Of a DNA stretch of 64,000 nt, positions 36,139 through 45,412 are shown piece after piece; position 1 is the stretch's first letter, and each line of letters starts with the position of its first letter. Made by a program: the position numbers and the translations under genes. This DNA is from Bacteroidota bacterium. GTDB taxonomy: Bacteria; Bacteroidota; Ignavibacteria; UBA10030; UBA8401. Below the pieces are notes generated by a model that worked only from the letters and a program-made list of their open reading frames with translations, was not told where the DNA came from and made no database searches. The DNA lies in contig JBBAAO010000003.1 of NCBI GenBank assembly GCA_041658205.1, forward strand, positions 186,001-250,000, written 5' to 3'.

Positions 36139-36696
36139 ATGAGATATTTTCTTTTTTATAAACCGTATGCAGTGCTTTCACAGTTCTCTCCTGAACCTAG
36201 AAAACAAACGCTTAAAGATTTCCTCACTCTTCCAAAAGATATTTACCCCGTCGGACGATTAGATTACGACAGTGAAGGATTACTATTACTCACCAACGAC
36301 AATGTAATTAAAAATAAACTCACCGATCCAACCGTTGGATATCCCAAAACATATTGTGCTCAAGTTGAACGCGTTCCCGACAATGCCGCATTGGAAAAAC
36401 TCCGTAAAGGAATAATTATTGAAGGAATAAAAACTAAACCGGCAGAGATCGAATTACTTTCACACGATCCTCTTTTTCCTCAACGTTCAACACCAATTCG
36501 ATTCCGCAAAAATGTTCCCACAGCGTGGATCACGTTAGTCTTGCGTGAGGGACGAAATCGACAAGTGCGCAAAATGACCGCTGCCGTCGGACATCCGACG
36601 TTACGACTTGTGCGTATTAAGATAGGAAATATCGACATTGGAGATTTATCTCCGGGCCAATGGAAAGAAATATCTCTTCAGCAGATACTGCTTTAG
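36139..36696 (+). CDS. Ribosomal large/small subunit pseudouridine synthase (RluE/RsuA family)
   Basis: A 185-residue RluE-like pseudouridine synthase that isomerises a uridine in rRNA. The N-terminal S4 domain is absent, as in RluE. Motif II GRLDYDSEGLLLLTND contains the catalytic Asp; FYKPYAVLSQFS and REGRNRQVRKMTAAVGHPTLRLVR are the other family blocks. The target base cannot be fixed from the sequence (E. coli RluE modifies 23S U2457). The upstream spacer 36049-36138 is AT-rich with no visible element. Confidence 0.95.
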   Translation: MRYFLFYKPYAVLSQFSPEPRKQTLKDFLTLPKDIYPVGRLDYDSEGLLLLTNDNVIKNKLTDPTVGYPKTYCAQVERVPDNAALEKLRKGIIIEGIKTKPAEIELLSHDPLFPQRSTPIRFRKNVPTAWITLVLREGRNRQVRKMTAAVGHPTLRLVRIKIGNIDIGDLSPGQWKEISLQQILL

Positions 36697-36901
36697 TATT
36701 ACAATTGTAGACGCCTAACACAAACGTTACACCTTCTTCACTATTTATTTCTCATCCCGTCACGTTGAAATGGTATGTTAACACCGTAATTCAACCGTTG
36801 AACATTATTTATTCATTTCACAGAAACTTTTTCTCGTTGAATCCGTTTGTATATGCACCCACCGAGAAAATACTTACCATACAATATCCATAGGAGGCGT
36901 T

Positions 36902-37291
36902 ATGAAAAAGCTATATGTGCTGTTTGTTGTATTCCTCGGTGTTTCTTTCCTGTTTGCATCCACACCGAAACACCCCTCAAACGACTCAGTTGATTGGACA
37001 AAAGCTGAACAAAATTACAAAGCTAATCTCAAATCGGACAATAATGGAGTAAAAATAAGTGCTGTCAGTTACATTCGAAAGTACAAACTGACAGGAGCTG
37101 TAGAAGAACTAAAGAAATTACTCCTAACGGATAATGCGGAAAATGTCAAAATGTCTGCAGCACTTGCACTGGTGAATATCGGCGGTACTATTGGCAGAAC
37201 GGCTGTAGAAGAAGCTTTAGAAAAAGAAGAAAGTGAAATTGTGGTGGAGTTTTACCGATCCGTGCTGAATACAACGTTGGCTTTGGAGTAA
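36902..37291 (+). CDS. Small exported HEAT-repeat-like protein
   Basis: A 129-residue protein with an AGGAGG ribosome-binding site 6 bases before its ATG, a signal peptide (LYVLFVVFLGVSFLFAS) and about two HEAT-like helix pairs: VDWTKAEQNYKANLKSDNNGVKISAVSYIRKY, and VEELKKLLLTDNAENVKMSAALALVNIGGT followed by AVEEAL. Function unknown; HEAT repeats usually mediate protein contacts. A strong terminator follows at once, so it is a single-gene transcript or the last gene of one. Confidence 0.85.
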   Translation: MKKLYVLFVVFLGVSFLFASTPKHPSNDSVDWTKAEQNYKANLKSDNNGVKISAVSYIRKYKLTGAVEELKKLLLTDNAENVKMSAALALVNIGGTIGRTAVEEALEKEESEIVVEFYRSVLNTTLALE

Positions 37292-37299
37292 TTTTCGAT

Positions 37300-37343
37300 A
37301 AAGCGGACTGCTGTTTGATACAGCGGTCCGCTTTATTTTTTTT
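37300..37343 (+). terminator. Rho-independent terminator between convergent genes
   Basis: The stem AAAGCGGAC/GTCCGCTTT encloses a 15-base loop that itself pairs CTG...CAG, and is followed by ATTTTTTTT. It serves the HEAT gene and overlaps the last codons of the convergent hydrolase gene at 37333. Confidence 0.85.
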
Positions 37344-39048
37344 CCATTGTCTTAACGATATCTATTTCTCCAGCTCTCAATCGATACTCTATTGTTCCGG
37401 AAGGAATATTTTTTGTGTCGATCGCAACAATATGCGTTCCGACTTCTTTCAATTGTCTCACTATAATTGTTTCCCGTAAAGCAGACGCATATTTTAAGGA
37501 AAGTGTCACCAACATTTTTTGTGGAAGTTTGATAGTAACGTATGTTCTTCCGTTCACGGGATTCGGAATATTTTGCGATAACGTTAATTCTGTTTCGGGT
37601 TTACCATACCGAGAAAATAACGATTGTATTTCCGAAACTGTCTTTCCCAATGCACCACTTTCATTTCCTGCCCGATCAACAGCTGTAACAGTGTAAAAAT
37701 ATTCTTTTGCGTTCGATGTCTCATCACGATACAATAATTGCGATGCGGGAAGAACGGCAAGGATGTTTTCTGCTCGTCGTGTATCAATACTCTTCTCTGA
37801 CGATCGATAGAGAACATATCGGCATGGTTTCTCTTTATCACTCGCTTCATCGGGTTCGTTCCATCGAATTGAAGCAACACCTTGAGACAGTGACACGGCG
37901 ATGTTTTTTGGATTAAGAGGTGGAATTGAATCTTTCCAGATCATTGAAGGCACAAGTGCTTGGAATCTATAAACATTCCCCATTTTTGGGAGAATGGTTT
38001 GAACATTTTCGTATCGAAAAAAAGCTTGGCCATGTGCCCCTTCAGCCCGGGTCATGAGTATCTGTTCTCGAATTTCATGTTGAATATTTTCACGATATGC
38101 GCCGATACCAATATAGACATGACGTTGAGAATGTTCCTGCATCCAATTATTACTCAAGACAAAAAAATCCGGATCGTTTGGATTTTTTTGCTCGCCGATG
38201 GACCAATAGAGTTGTGGTGCTACGTAATCATGAATTCCTTCCCGCAGCCACCGTCGCGCATCCTGAAAGACCCCCGAATAACCATTGAACGAAGATTGAG
38301 CGCCATTGATCGATTGATAAATTCCCAATGGGGCTGATCCAACTTTAATCCATGGTTTTTCTTTTTGAATAAACGTGTAACAGTCCTTAACGAACGTAGT
38401 AATATTATTTCTTCTCCACTCCGCACGCTCAACGCCATCGCTCCATTGTGTAAACGAATCCCAGTCTTCAAACTTATCCGACGGATATCGGATATAATCA
38501 AAATGAAGGCCATCGATATCATATGTCGACACCAATTCTTTCACAAGATTTTCGGTATAATCACGGGCCTCCGGAATTCCCATATCAACCCACCACTCAT
38601 TCTCAAACAATTTTACCCAGGCATGATGTGATCGCGTGATGTGCTGTTGATGCTGTGGAAGCTTATCGCTTCCCCACACCTTTGCAACATTAAACCAAGC
38701 ATGCAGTTCCAAACCACGTTTGTGCGCTTCCTCAATGGCAAAGGCGAGCGGATCATATCCCGGATCTTTGCCGAGTACACCGGTCAGTTGTGATACCCAG
38801 GGTTCAAGAACAGAGCGGTATAACACATTACCGCGCGGTCGGACTTGAAAGAATACCGTATTGAAATTATTGTTTTTAAGAACATCGAAAATTTCGATCA
38901 ACGAGCGCTGTTGTTCAGCCACATCCGTCGATTTAGGCCAGTCTCCGCTTGCAGACGATATCCAAACAGCTCGGAGTTCATACTTAGGCGATTGTGCAAC
39001 TAGGATAGAAATAAAAAGAAGGGGAATAATGTTACGATACCGAATCAT
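37333..39048 (-). CDS. Secreted family-10-like glycosyl hydrolase (GHL10/DUF187) with fibronectin-III and T9SS-type C-terminus
   Basis: A 571-residue exported protein. After a short signal peptide (IIPLLFISILVAQS) comes the GHL10/YngK-like barrel: ELRAVWISSASGDWPKS, FQVRPRGNVLYRS, WFNVAKVW, DIDGLHFDYIRYP and a C-terminal APQLYWSIGEQ. A fibronectin-III-like module follows (about residues 375-455, IAVSLSQGVASIRWNEPDEA), and the end (SQNIPNPVNGRTYVTIKLP...) is a type IX sorting domain. The family acts on polysaccharides (YngK, peptidoglycan-related muropeptides in some cases). The specific substrate is unknown. Confidence 0.9.
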   Translation of the reverse strand: MIRYRNIIPLLFISILVAQSPKYELRAVWISSASGDWPKSTDVAEQQRSLIEIFDVLKNNNFNTVFFQVRPRGNVLYRSVLEPWVSQLTGVLGKDPGYDPLAFAIEEAHKRGLELHAWFNVAKVWGSDKLPQHQQHITRSHHAWVKLFENEWWVDMGIPEARDYTENLVKELVSTYDIDGLHFDYIRYPSDKFEDWDSFTQWSDGVERAEWRRNNITTFVKDCYTFIQKEKPWIKVGSAPLGIYQSINGAQSSFNGYSGVFQDARRWLREGIHDYVAPQLYWSIGEQKNPNDPDFFVLSNNWMQEHSQRHVYIGIGAYRENIQHEIREQILMTRAEGAHGQAFFRYENVQTILPKMGNVYRFQALVPSMIWKDSIPPLNPKNIAVSLSQGVASIRWNEPDEASDKEKPCRYVLYRSSEKSIDTRRAENILAVLPASQLLYRDETSNAKEYFYTVTAVDRAGNESGALGKTVSEIQSLFSRYGKPETELTLSQNIPNPVNGRTYVTIKLPQKMLVTLSLKYASALRETIIVRQLKEVGTHIVAIDTKNIPSGTIEYRLRAGEIDIVKTMEKK

Positions 39049-39051
39049 CCA

Positions 39052-41229
39052 TTACTTTCGCGCCATTGCTTCAAAAATTTGAATGAATGCCTCTTTCCCC
39101 TTCACTTTGATCGGTTCGCGTTTATGTAATTCAATGAATGGTTCATCTTGAATATATTTTGCGGAGTACTCGGAAACAATAATTTCTCCTCTACCAGCAG
39201 CACTGCATAATCGTGCACCAAGATTCACGGCATCGCCGATAACGGTAAAATCCATACGGTCTTCGCTTCCCATTGCCCCCATCACCATTTCACCGGTGTT
39301 AATCCCAATGCCGATGGCAATATCATCGCCAATTAATTCCGGGATCGATTTCATCATTTCCTGAATCTCGATAGAGCATTGCACAGCGTTCTTCACCATC
39401 AGATTGCCTTGAAACACTGCTACAAGTTCGTCCCCAACATATTTGTCAATATCACCGCCAAATTTTTTAACAATGGCTGCTTGTCTGCTTAAGATTGAAT
39501 TCAGCATGGCAACAACCCTTTCCGGTTCAACTTTTTCAGAAAATGCTGTAAACCCGCGCACATCGGAAAAGAATACCGTAGCAACTTTTCGCTCACCACC
39601 GAGTTTCACCCCCATCTCTGATGCACGCTGAACATAATCGACGGTTTGCTTAGAAACAAATTTTTCCAAATGAAATCGTTCACGCAAACCTATAATCATT
39701 TCATTGATCCGCTTGCCAAGCTGGCCTATTTCGTCATTCGATTTCAAGTTCGAAGAAACAGAAAAATTTCCATTACCCACTTCTCGAACAACATTTCCCA
39801 ATGAACCAATTGGTCTCACCACAACTGCTTTCATAAAGATGCGAAGTACGAGCCATACTAAAAAGATTGTCGTTCCGCCGGCGATTAATGAGTAGAGTTG
39901 ATTATCCGCAATTGTTGCATTCACCGCCGCCATTGATGTTGTCACACCAACAACACCCCGAATCGTGTGGTCATCCCCATGGCAAACCTGACACCGTTTT
40001 TCATTTCGAAGAGTGGAATAACGGACAAGAAATTCCTCTCCATCAATCATTTGCATTGCTTCGATGAGGGTATCTTTCATCAACGCACTGCGCACAAAAT
40101 CCAGACCGTAATCCTTTTTTTGACTGTTCACGAACCGTTCATTCGAGTTTTTATCGAAAACGCGAAGATCCTTAACAGCATCGATCTTTCGTACTTCATT
40201 AATAAAGGAGCGTGCGTAACTCCCTTTTCCCACGAGCATAATGCTGCGAAAACCGACGCCGACTGTTGCCTGAAGCATTTGAGTCAATTGCTGCTCAAGC
40301 TCAAGCGACTTCATTTTAAGTTGTCCAACTCTTAACGAAACTTCCATCACGCCGCGCCACTGACTTTTTGAACCATGGCACACCTGACATCGATCCTCAT
40401 TTCGGAATGGAATCATCCGTGTCATCACTGTTTTATTTTTTTCAGAAAACATGATGGGCAATTCATTTTCTATTGCCCGCAGAATGGAATCTTCAGAGGC
40501 CAAATTTTCTTCTTCGCCAAAATGCACGGCGCCAAACCGATCATAAATTTTAATTTTTTCGATGAACGGAAGCCGCGCTGTGCGTCGAACAAGAGTATCC
40601 ATCAGTTCGCCCTGACCTGCGAGCATTATGTTTTTAAAGCTGGCAGCGAGAGTATTACTGATGATTTCTGTGACTTCTTGTTGTGTGTTTGTAAAGTTGT
40701 TAGACGCCATATCCTTTGCATGGGCGACCATTAAATTGGGATTGAGCGTTAGGCGTGTTACCCCTCTTACGGTGTGATTGCCGCTGTGACATTGTTGGCA
40801 TTCACGTTCGTTCAGCAATGGTTCAATACGGATAAACTGCTCGCCGAGCGTGTCGTGTTTTGCAAACATTACTTCCATTTCCGTTTCGATTGCTTTGCGC
40901 ACCTGTTCATCACCTGCTCCAGAAATAATCCCTCGTCCTTCATCCGGGAATACTTCTTTCGATTGGTTGTTGTATACTCGCAAAGTTCCGAACAATAAAT
41001 TCTCTCGAGCGTCTCCGACCAATTCAGTAGCATATGGCGCCTTACCGGAAAGCATCACATTGCGGATCCCCACCATCACCGTTTCACTGAACAATCGCGC
41101 TTTTTCACGCTGCTGTTCAAGCAACACTTTTGATTCACGGTTGATGGAAATGATAACATACGTGCCAAAGCCTGCAACCAGCACGAGGATGATGAGCAAT
41201 AGTATTTTTACTTCGAGGCGATTTTTCAT
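39052..41229 (-). CDS. Class III adenylate/guanylate cyclase with three repeated CxxCH (heme c) sensor modules
   Basis: A membrane cyclase of 725 residues (ATG at 41229; an upstream in-frame start at 41271 would add 14). After the N-terminal anchor (VKILLLIILVLVAGFGTYVIIS) come three homologous modules of about 135 residues, each opening like VGIRNVMLSGK, ASFKNIMLAGQ or VGFRSIMLVGK and ending with a CxxCH: CQQCH (about residue 144), CQVCH (281) and CQVCH (413). A second membrane segment (LIAGGTTIFLVWLVLRIFM) and a HAMP domain precede the catalytic domain, with metal Asp in FSDVRGFTAFSE and DKYVGDE, the adenylate-type Lys, and the DFTVIGDAVNLGARL transition-state block. Covalent c-type heme in the periplasm is inferred. 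Confidence 0.93.
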   Translation of the reverse strand: MKNRLEVKILLLIILVLVAGFGTYVIISINRESKVLLEQQREKARLFSETVMVGIRNVMLSGKAPYATELVGDARENLLFGTLRVYNNQSKEVFPDEGRGIISGAGDEQVRKAIETEMEVMFAKHDTLGEQFIRIEPLLNERECQQCHSGNHTVRGVTRLTLNPNLMVAHAKDMASNNFTNTQQEVTEIISNTLAASFKNIMLAGQGELMDTLVRRTARLPFIEKIKIYDRFGAVHFGEEENLASEDSILRAIENELPIMFSEKNKTVMTRMIPFRNEDRCQVCHGSKSQWRGVMEVSLRVGQLKMKSLELEQQLTQMLQATVGVGFRSIMLVGKGSYARSFINEVRKIDAVKDLRVFDKNSNERFVNSQKKDYGLDFVRSALMKDTLIEAMQMIDGEEFLVRYSTLRNEKRCQVCHGDDHTIRGVVGVTTSMAAVNATIADNQLYSLIAGGTTIFLVWLVLRIFMKAVVVRPIGSLGNVVREVGNGNFSVSSNLKSNDEIGQLGKRINEMIIGLRERFHLEKFVSKQTVDYVQRASEMGVKLGGERKVATVFFSDVRGFTAFSEKVEPERVVAMLNSILSRQAAIVKKFGGDIDKYVGDELVAVFQGNLMVKNAVQCSIEIQEMMKSIPELIGDDIAIGIGINTGEMVMGAMGSEDRMDFTVIGDAVNLGARLCSAAGRGEIIVSEYSAKYIQDEPFIELHKREPIKVKGKEAFIQIFEAMARK

Positions 41230-41277
41230 TGAAGATATCTTAAGGCAGGCCGCATAATACAAGCCTGCCACAATCTA

Positions 41278-42879
41278 TTAATGTACGTCCCGTTCTTGTT
41301 TCCACCAACGGTCAACAACATCACTCACGTCGGTCGGACTTTCCGTAGCTACCCACTTATCATAGAATAGAATATCCGAACTGTTCGGCGGTGGTTGCGG
41401 ATAATCCAGCTGAACTCGCGACGGCAATGCGGTGGCATCACCAACAAACAATGCTTCACCTTGACGCATCGAAGGAAGCATATCGAACATTCCCGCGAAT
41501 GAATCTGGCACAAGTTTTTTTACAAATGCTTGATCGGTCGGATTTGTTAAACGGAGAATAACAAAATTATTACATTGCGAAAGTATTGTTTCTGAAAGTT
41601 CCGACGGACGCTGACTGACAATCATACATCCAACGCCGTACTTTCTACCTTCTTTTGCTATACGTTCCACAATTTTTCGAGCAGCTCGATTGTATGGTGT
41701 TGGAATTTGAGGAAGATAGTTATGCGCCTCTTCGAACAGCATCAGAATTGGAAAATCAGCTTTGTTTTTATTCCAGAAATTGAAATCGAACACCGTCCGC
41801 GCAAGAAGCGCAACAATGGTATTGACAATATCGAACGGCACACCGCTTAAATCGATAACAGTGATCTGTTTTTTATTTTCGATTCCGAGCAGTTTGTTCA
41901 AAATATCTTTTAGCGCATTCGAATCTTTGAACTTTTTCGGTTTGAACATAAATCCGTACCGCAGGTCAGTCATTTTGCTGTCTAAACGCACCAAAAAACG
42001 GGTGAACTGACCAAAGAATGGTCCTTCACGTACTCCGGTGCTAGTCGTTACCCGTTCAGTATCAAAAAACTGAAACTTCGCGCGAACTTCATTCAGATCA
42101 TAAAATACGGGAGAATCGACCGTAATGATCGCTTGCAGTTCCGGATTTCGCGCCTTCTTTGCATTCAAGACAAGATCTTTCAACATCATAATCTGACTTT
42201 GCGAGGAAGGTTCATTTTCATCCACAAACATTTCGCGCATTTCTTCAAAGTTCATGAACCAGTACGGCATTTCTAATTCTGTAATGTTAATCAGATTCCC
42301 ATAATCACGAAATGCAGCAGAGTATTCGTTATGAATGTCCAAAATGATCACATGTGTGTTCTCAAACATCTGAACTTTTTGAAGAATCGAAGCAACCGTG
42401 GTGGACTTTCCGGAACCCGACGAGCCAAGGACGGCAATGTGCTTTCCGAAGAATCTGTTCGGGTCAATGTACTGCCGCTCGCCCGGAAATCCGGAAATAT
42501 CTCCGATCGCAAATCCGTATTGCGCAAACGATGCAAAAATTGTCGCGACACCTTCTTCATCTGTCATATACACATCGCAGCTGAGCGTGGGGAATGATGC
42601 AATTCCTTTTTGGAATTTACCGTTGTTTACTGAACCGATCACTTGTGCTTCCATTTCTCGGTTTAATTCTGTTGCTTGATATACGCGGTTAATCACCCCG
42701 ACCACTTCCACATCGCCGACAGGCATAACAATAAACGATCCGATTTGTCCAACGCGATACACTTTTCCATTGACGGTCCGCTCCATTGTAAATAAATCGT
42801 CATCCAGCGAAACGACGAAAGCGGAACTGGTCATACTTTTTACTCTGCCGATGTGGCGTTCTTTTGATACTTGAGCCAT
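41278..42879 (-). CDS. HerA-type DNA-translocating ATPase (DUF87 family)
   Basis: A 533-residue FtsK/HerA-superfamily ATPase. It has an N-terminal beta-barrel (HAS-barrel-like, VKSMTSSAFVVSLDDDLF to VVGVINRVYQ), Walker A GSSGSGKST (about residue 150), Walker B PILMLFEEAHNYLP and the arginine-finger/hexamer block KEGRKYGVGCMIVSQRPSELSE. Relatives pump DNA in end resection with NurA, or energise defence nucleases. No nurA, SIR2 or nuclease gene lies next to it here, so it looks stand-alone. It is upstream of the cyclase on the same strand (48-base gap). Confidence 0.93.
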   Translation of the reverse strand: MAQVSKERHIGRVKSMTSSAFVVSLDDDLFTMERTVNGKVYRVGQIGSFIVMPVGDVEVVGVINRVYQATELNREMEAQVIGSVNNGKFQKGIASFPTLSCDVYMTDEEGVATIFASFAQYGFAIGDISGFPGERQYIDPNRFFGKHIAVLGSSGSGKSTTVASILQKVQMFENTHVIILDIHNEYSAAFRDYGNLINITELEMPYWFMNFEEMREMFVDENEPSSQSQIMMLKDLVLNAKKARNPELQAIITVDSPVFYDLNEVRAKFQFFDTERVTTSTGVREGPFFGQFTRFLVRLDSKMTDLRYGFMFKPKKFKDSNALKDILNKLLGIENKKQITVIDLSGVPFDIVNTIVALLARTVFDFNFWNKNKADFPILMLFEEAHNYLPQIPTPYNRAARKIVERIAKEGRKYGVGCMIVSQRPSELSETILSQCNNFVILRLTNPTDQAFVKKLVPDSFAGMFDMLPSMRQGEALFVGDATALPSRVQLDYPQPPPNSSDILFYDKWVATESPTDVSDVVDRWWKQERDVH

Positions 42880-43022
42880 AATTTTTTTATACCGTTAATG
42901 AGGGAATGGTTAAGTGTAGCAAAAATTGAGTGGAGTGTCAATGAATGAAATTTTCGGAGGCATATCAAACAATGATTTTTCTTTTTGTTCTTCACCAATT
43001 CTCTTATATCTTTCATTCAGCG

Positions 43023-43060
43023 CCGCAGAAATGACGGGTTATTTTCTGCGGTGTTTTATT
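43023..43060 (+). terminator. Hairpin with T-rich tail in the spacer before tex
   Basis: CCGCAGAAA/TTTCTGCGG, a 9-base perfect stem with an 11-base loop, followed by TGTTTTATTTG. It lies in the 241-base spacer between herA (minus) and tex (plus), 60 to 100 bases before the tex ATG, with no plus-strand gene upstream. It may be a tex leader attenuator or a relic; the T-tract is interrupted. Confidence 0.45.
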
Positions 43061-43120
43061 TGTACCTTGGTTATAAAAAAAATCATTAATCTTCTTTCAT
43101 CATAATCAAATTTCTGTCTT

Positions 43121-45412
43121 ATGCTTGATATACCGAAACTGCTTTCGCAAGAACTCACATTAAAACCTCAACAAGTAGCAAGCGCTTTGGAACTCCGTGC
43201 GGACGGCGGGACTATTCCTTTCATCGCCCGTTATCGAAAAGAACGGACGGGAGAGATGGACGAAACCCAGCTCCGCAATCTTTTCGACCGATTCGACTAT
43301 CTTTTGGAACTGGAAGAACGAAAAGAAACGATTCTAAAATCCATCGATGAGCAGAAAAAGCTTACGCCAAAATTAAAGAAAACAATTCAAGAGTGTCTTT
43401 CTAAGACGGAACTCGAAGATTTGTATCTTCCCTTCAAACCCAAGAAAAGAACCAGAGCGATAATTGCCAAAGAAAAAGGACTAGAACCGTTTGCGGAATG
43501 GATCAAATCCAAAAACAGTGCCGAAACAAAACGAGTGAATTTGGAAAAGGAAGCAGAAAAATATTTATCAAAAAAAATGGACGTAAAATCGATTCAAGAA
43601 GCACTTTCCGGAGCATCGGACATTCTTGCGGAAGAAGTGTCTGAAATAGCGGAGTATCGTCAGCATATTCGCGAACATCTTTTAACGGAGGGGGTTTTTG
43701 TCTCTACCATCAACGAGAAAAAATTTCCGGTGGGATCAACAAAATATGAAATGTACCGGGATTATAAATTCCGTGTTAAGGATATTCAATCCCACAATAT
43801 GCTCGCAATGCGCCGAGGTGAAGCGGAAGATGTTATTTCATTCTCAATTCAATTCAGCGAAGAATTTGTTCAGGGATATTTAGAGTCCAAAGAAAACAGA
43901 TCGCAAATCGAATCTGTGCGGACATTTTATCGAGCAATGTTAAACGATGCCTTTGAACGCCTGATGCGCACCACCATTATCAGCGAAGTACGGCTTTCGA
44001 AGAAAGAACTTGCCGACCTTGAATCGATCAAAACATTCGAAGCAAACATCCGCGAGCTTCTACTTGCTTCTCCCGCCGGAATGAAACCGACACTCGGCGT
44101 TGACCCGGGATTTCGAACTGGTTGTAAGATTGCTGTGATGGATAAAACAGGAAAATTCTCCGAATACATTGCGGTATTCCCCCATACATCCGGTGAAACG
44201 GAACGGGAAAAAGCAAAAAAAATCGTTCAAAAGATGATTGAAAAATATTCCATCGAACTGATTGCCATTGGCAACGGAACGGCAAGCCGCGAAACAGATG
44301 AGTTCATTGCTGAAGCGTTAAAAGGTATTAAAAAGAAACCGATAAAAGTAGTTGTCAATGAATCCGGCGCATCAATCTATTCTGCAAGTGAAGTAGCTAT
44401 CGATGAATTTCCCGATCTTGATGTTACTGTTCGTGGCGCCATTTCTATCGGCCGCCGATTGCAGGATCCGTTGGCAGAATTAGTCAAGATCGATCCAAAA
44501 TCAATTGGTGTCGGTCAATATCAGCACGATGTGGATCAGAAATTATTGAAAAAAAAATTGGAAGAAACTGTTCAAAGCTGCGTGAATTTTGTCGGTGTTG
44601 ATCTGAATATGGCATCGAAAGAGTTGTTGAGTTATGTGGCCGGTATTAATATTCCTTTAGCTAAAAGCATTGTTGAATATCGTAATGAGAATGGCGCATT
44701 CAAAAGCAGAAAAGAATTACAAAAAGTCCCGAAGTTTGGCCCAAAGGCATTTGAACAGTCGGCGGGATTCCTGCGCATCCGTAATGCGAAAAATCCCTTA
44801 GATAGTTCCGGAGTACATCCGGAAAGTTACACCATTGTAGAAAAGATTCTCGCGGATGTTACATTGACGTTTGATGAAGTAATGAAAAATCCATCAACGC
44901 TTGATAAACTCGATATCAAAAAATATGTAACAAAAACGGTTGGTGAACCGACATTGCGTGACATTATTTCTGAATTGAAAAAACCGGGACGCGATCCCAG
45001 AGCAGAATTCAAGTATGCAACATTTAAGGATGGAATTAAGGAAATATCCGATTTGAAAACTGGAATGGAGTTGGAAGGAATTGTTACCAATGTTGCAAAT
45101 TTTGGGGCGTTTGTAGATATCGGTGTCCATCAGGATGGCCTTGTTCATATTTCTCAACTTGCCGATCGATATGTTGAAGATGCAAAGACAGTTGTGAAGG
45201 TAGGACAAATTGTAAAAGTGCGTGTAATGGAAGTGAATGAGCAATTAAAACGTATCGCTCTTTCCATGAGATCGCAGCAAAGCATAGCCTCGCCTGCTAA
45301 GAAAAAGACGGAAGCCGAACCGTTCAAGGAACGATCATATTCTCTTGAAGATCTGCGCACAAAATTTGGTAGAAAGACAGAAGACGATAAAGACGTGAAG
45401 AAAACTCAATAG
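43121..45412 (+). CDS. tex: Tex family RNA-binding transcription accessory protein
   Basis: A full-length 763-residue Tex protein. Visible parts in order: an N-terminal helical domain (KPQQVASALELRADGGTIPFIARYRKE), the YqgF/RNase-H-like core (TLGVDPGFRTGCKIAVMD), the AIGNGTASRETDEF and ISIGRRLQDPLAELVKIDPK stretch with YQHDVDQ, helix-hairpin-helix repeats (LLSYVAGINIPLAKSIVEYR) and a C-terminal S1 domain (GMELEGIVTNVANFGAFVDIG). Tex/Spt6-type proteins bind RNA and RNA polymerase and support expression of stress and virulence genes. It is divergent from herA. Confidence 0.97.
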   Translation: MLDIPKLLSQELTLKPQQVASALELRADGGTIPFIARYRKERTGEMDETQLRNLFDRFDYLLELEERKETILKSIDEQKKLTPKLKKTIQECLSKTELEDLYLPFKPKKRTRAIIAKEKGLEPFAEWIKSKNSAETKRVNLEKEAEKYLSKKMDVKSIQEALSGASDILAEEVSEIAEYRQHIREHLLTEGVFVSTINEKKFPVGSTKYEMYRDYKFRVKDIQSHNMLAMRRGEAEDVISFSIQFSEEFVQGYLESKENRSQIESVRTFYRAMLNDAFERLMRTTIISEVRLSKKELADLESIKTFEANIRELLLASPAGMKPTLGVDPGFRTGCKIAVMDKTGKFSEYIAVFPHTSGETEREKAKKIVQKMIEKYSIELIAIGNGTASRETDEFIAEALKGIKKKPIKVVVNESGASIYSASEVAIDEFPDLDVTVRGAISIGRRLQDPLAELVKIDPKSIGVGQYQHDVDQKLLKKKLEETVQSCVNFVGVDLNMASKELLSYVAGINIPLAKSIVEYRNENGAFKSRKELQKVPKFGPKAFEQSAGFLRIRNAKNPLDSSGVHPESYTIVEKILADVTLTFDEVMKNPSTLDKLDIKKYVTKTVGEPTLRDIISELKKPGRDPRAEFKYATFKDGIKEISDLKTGMELEGIVTNVANFGAFVDIGVHQDGLVHISQLADRYVEDAKTVVKVGQIVKVRVMEVNEQLKRIALSMRSQQSIASPAKKKTEAEPFKERSYSLEDLRTKFGRKTEDDKDVKKTQ

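Noticed and set aside
41278..42879. HerA as part of a defence system
   Set aside because: No nuclease, SIR2, or DUF4297-like gene lies next to it, so a defence label is not supported by this window.
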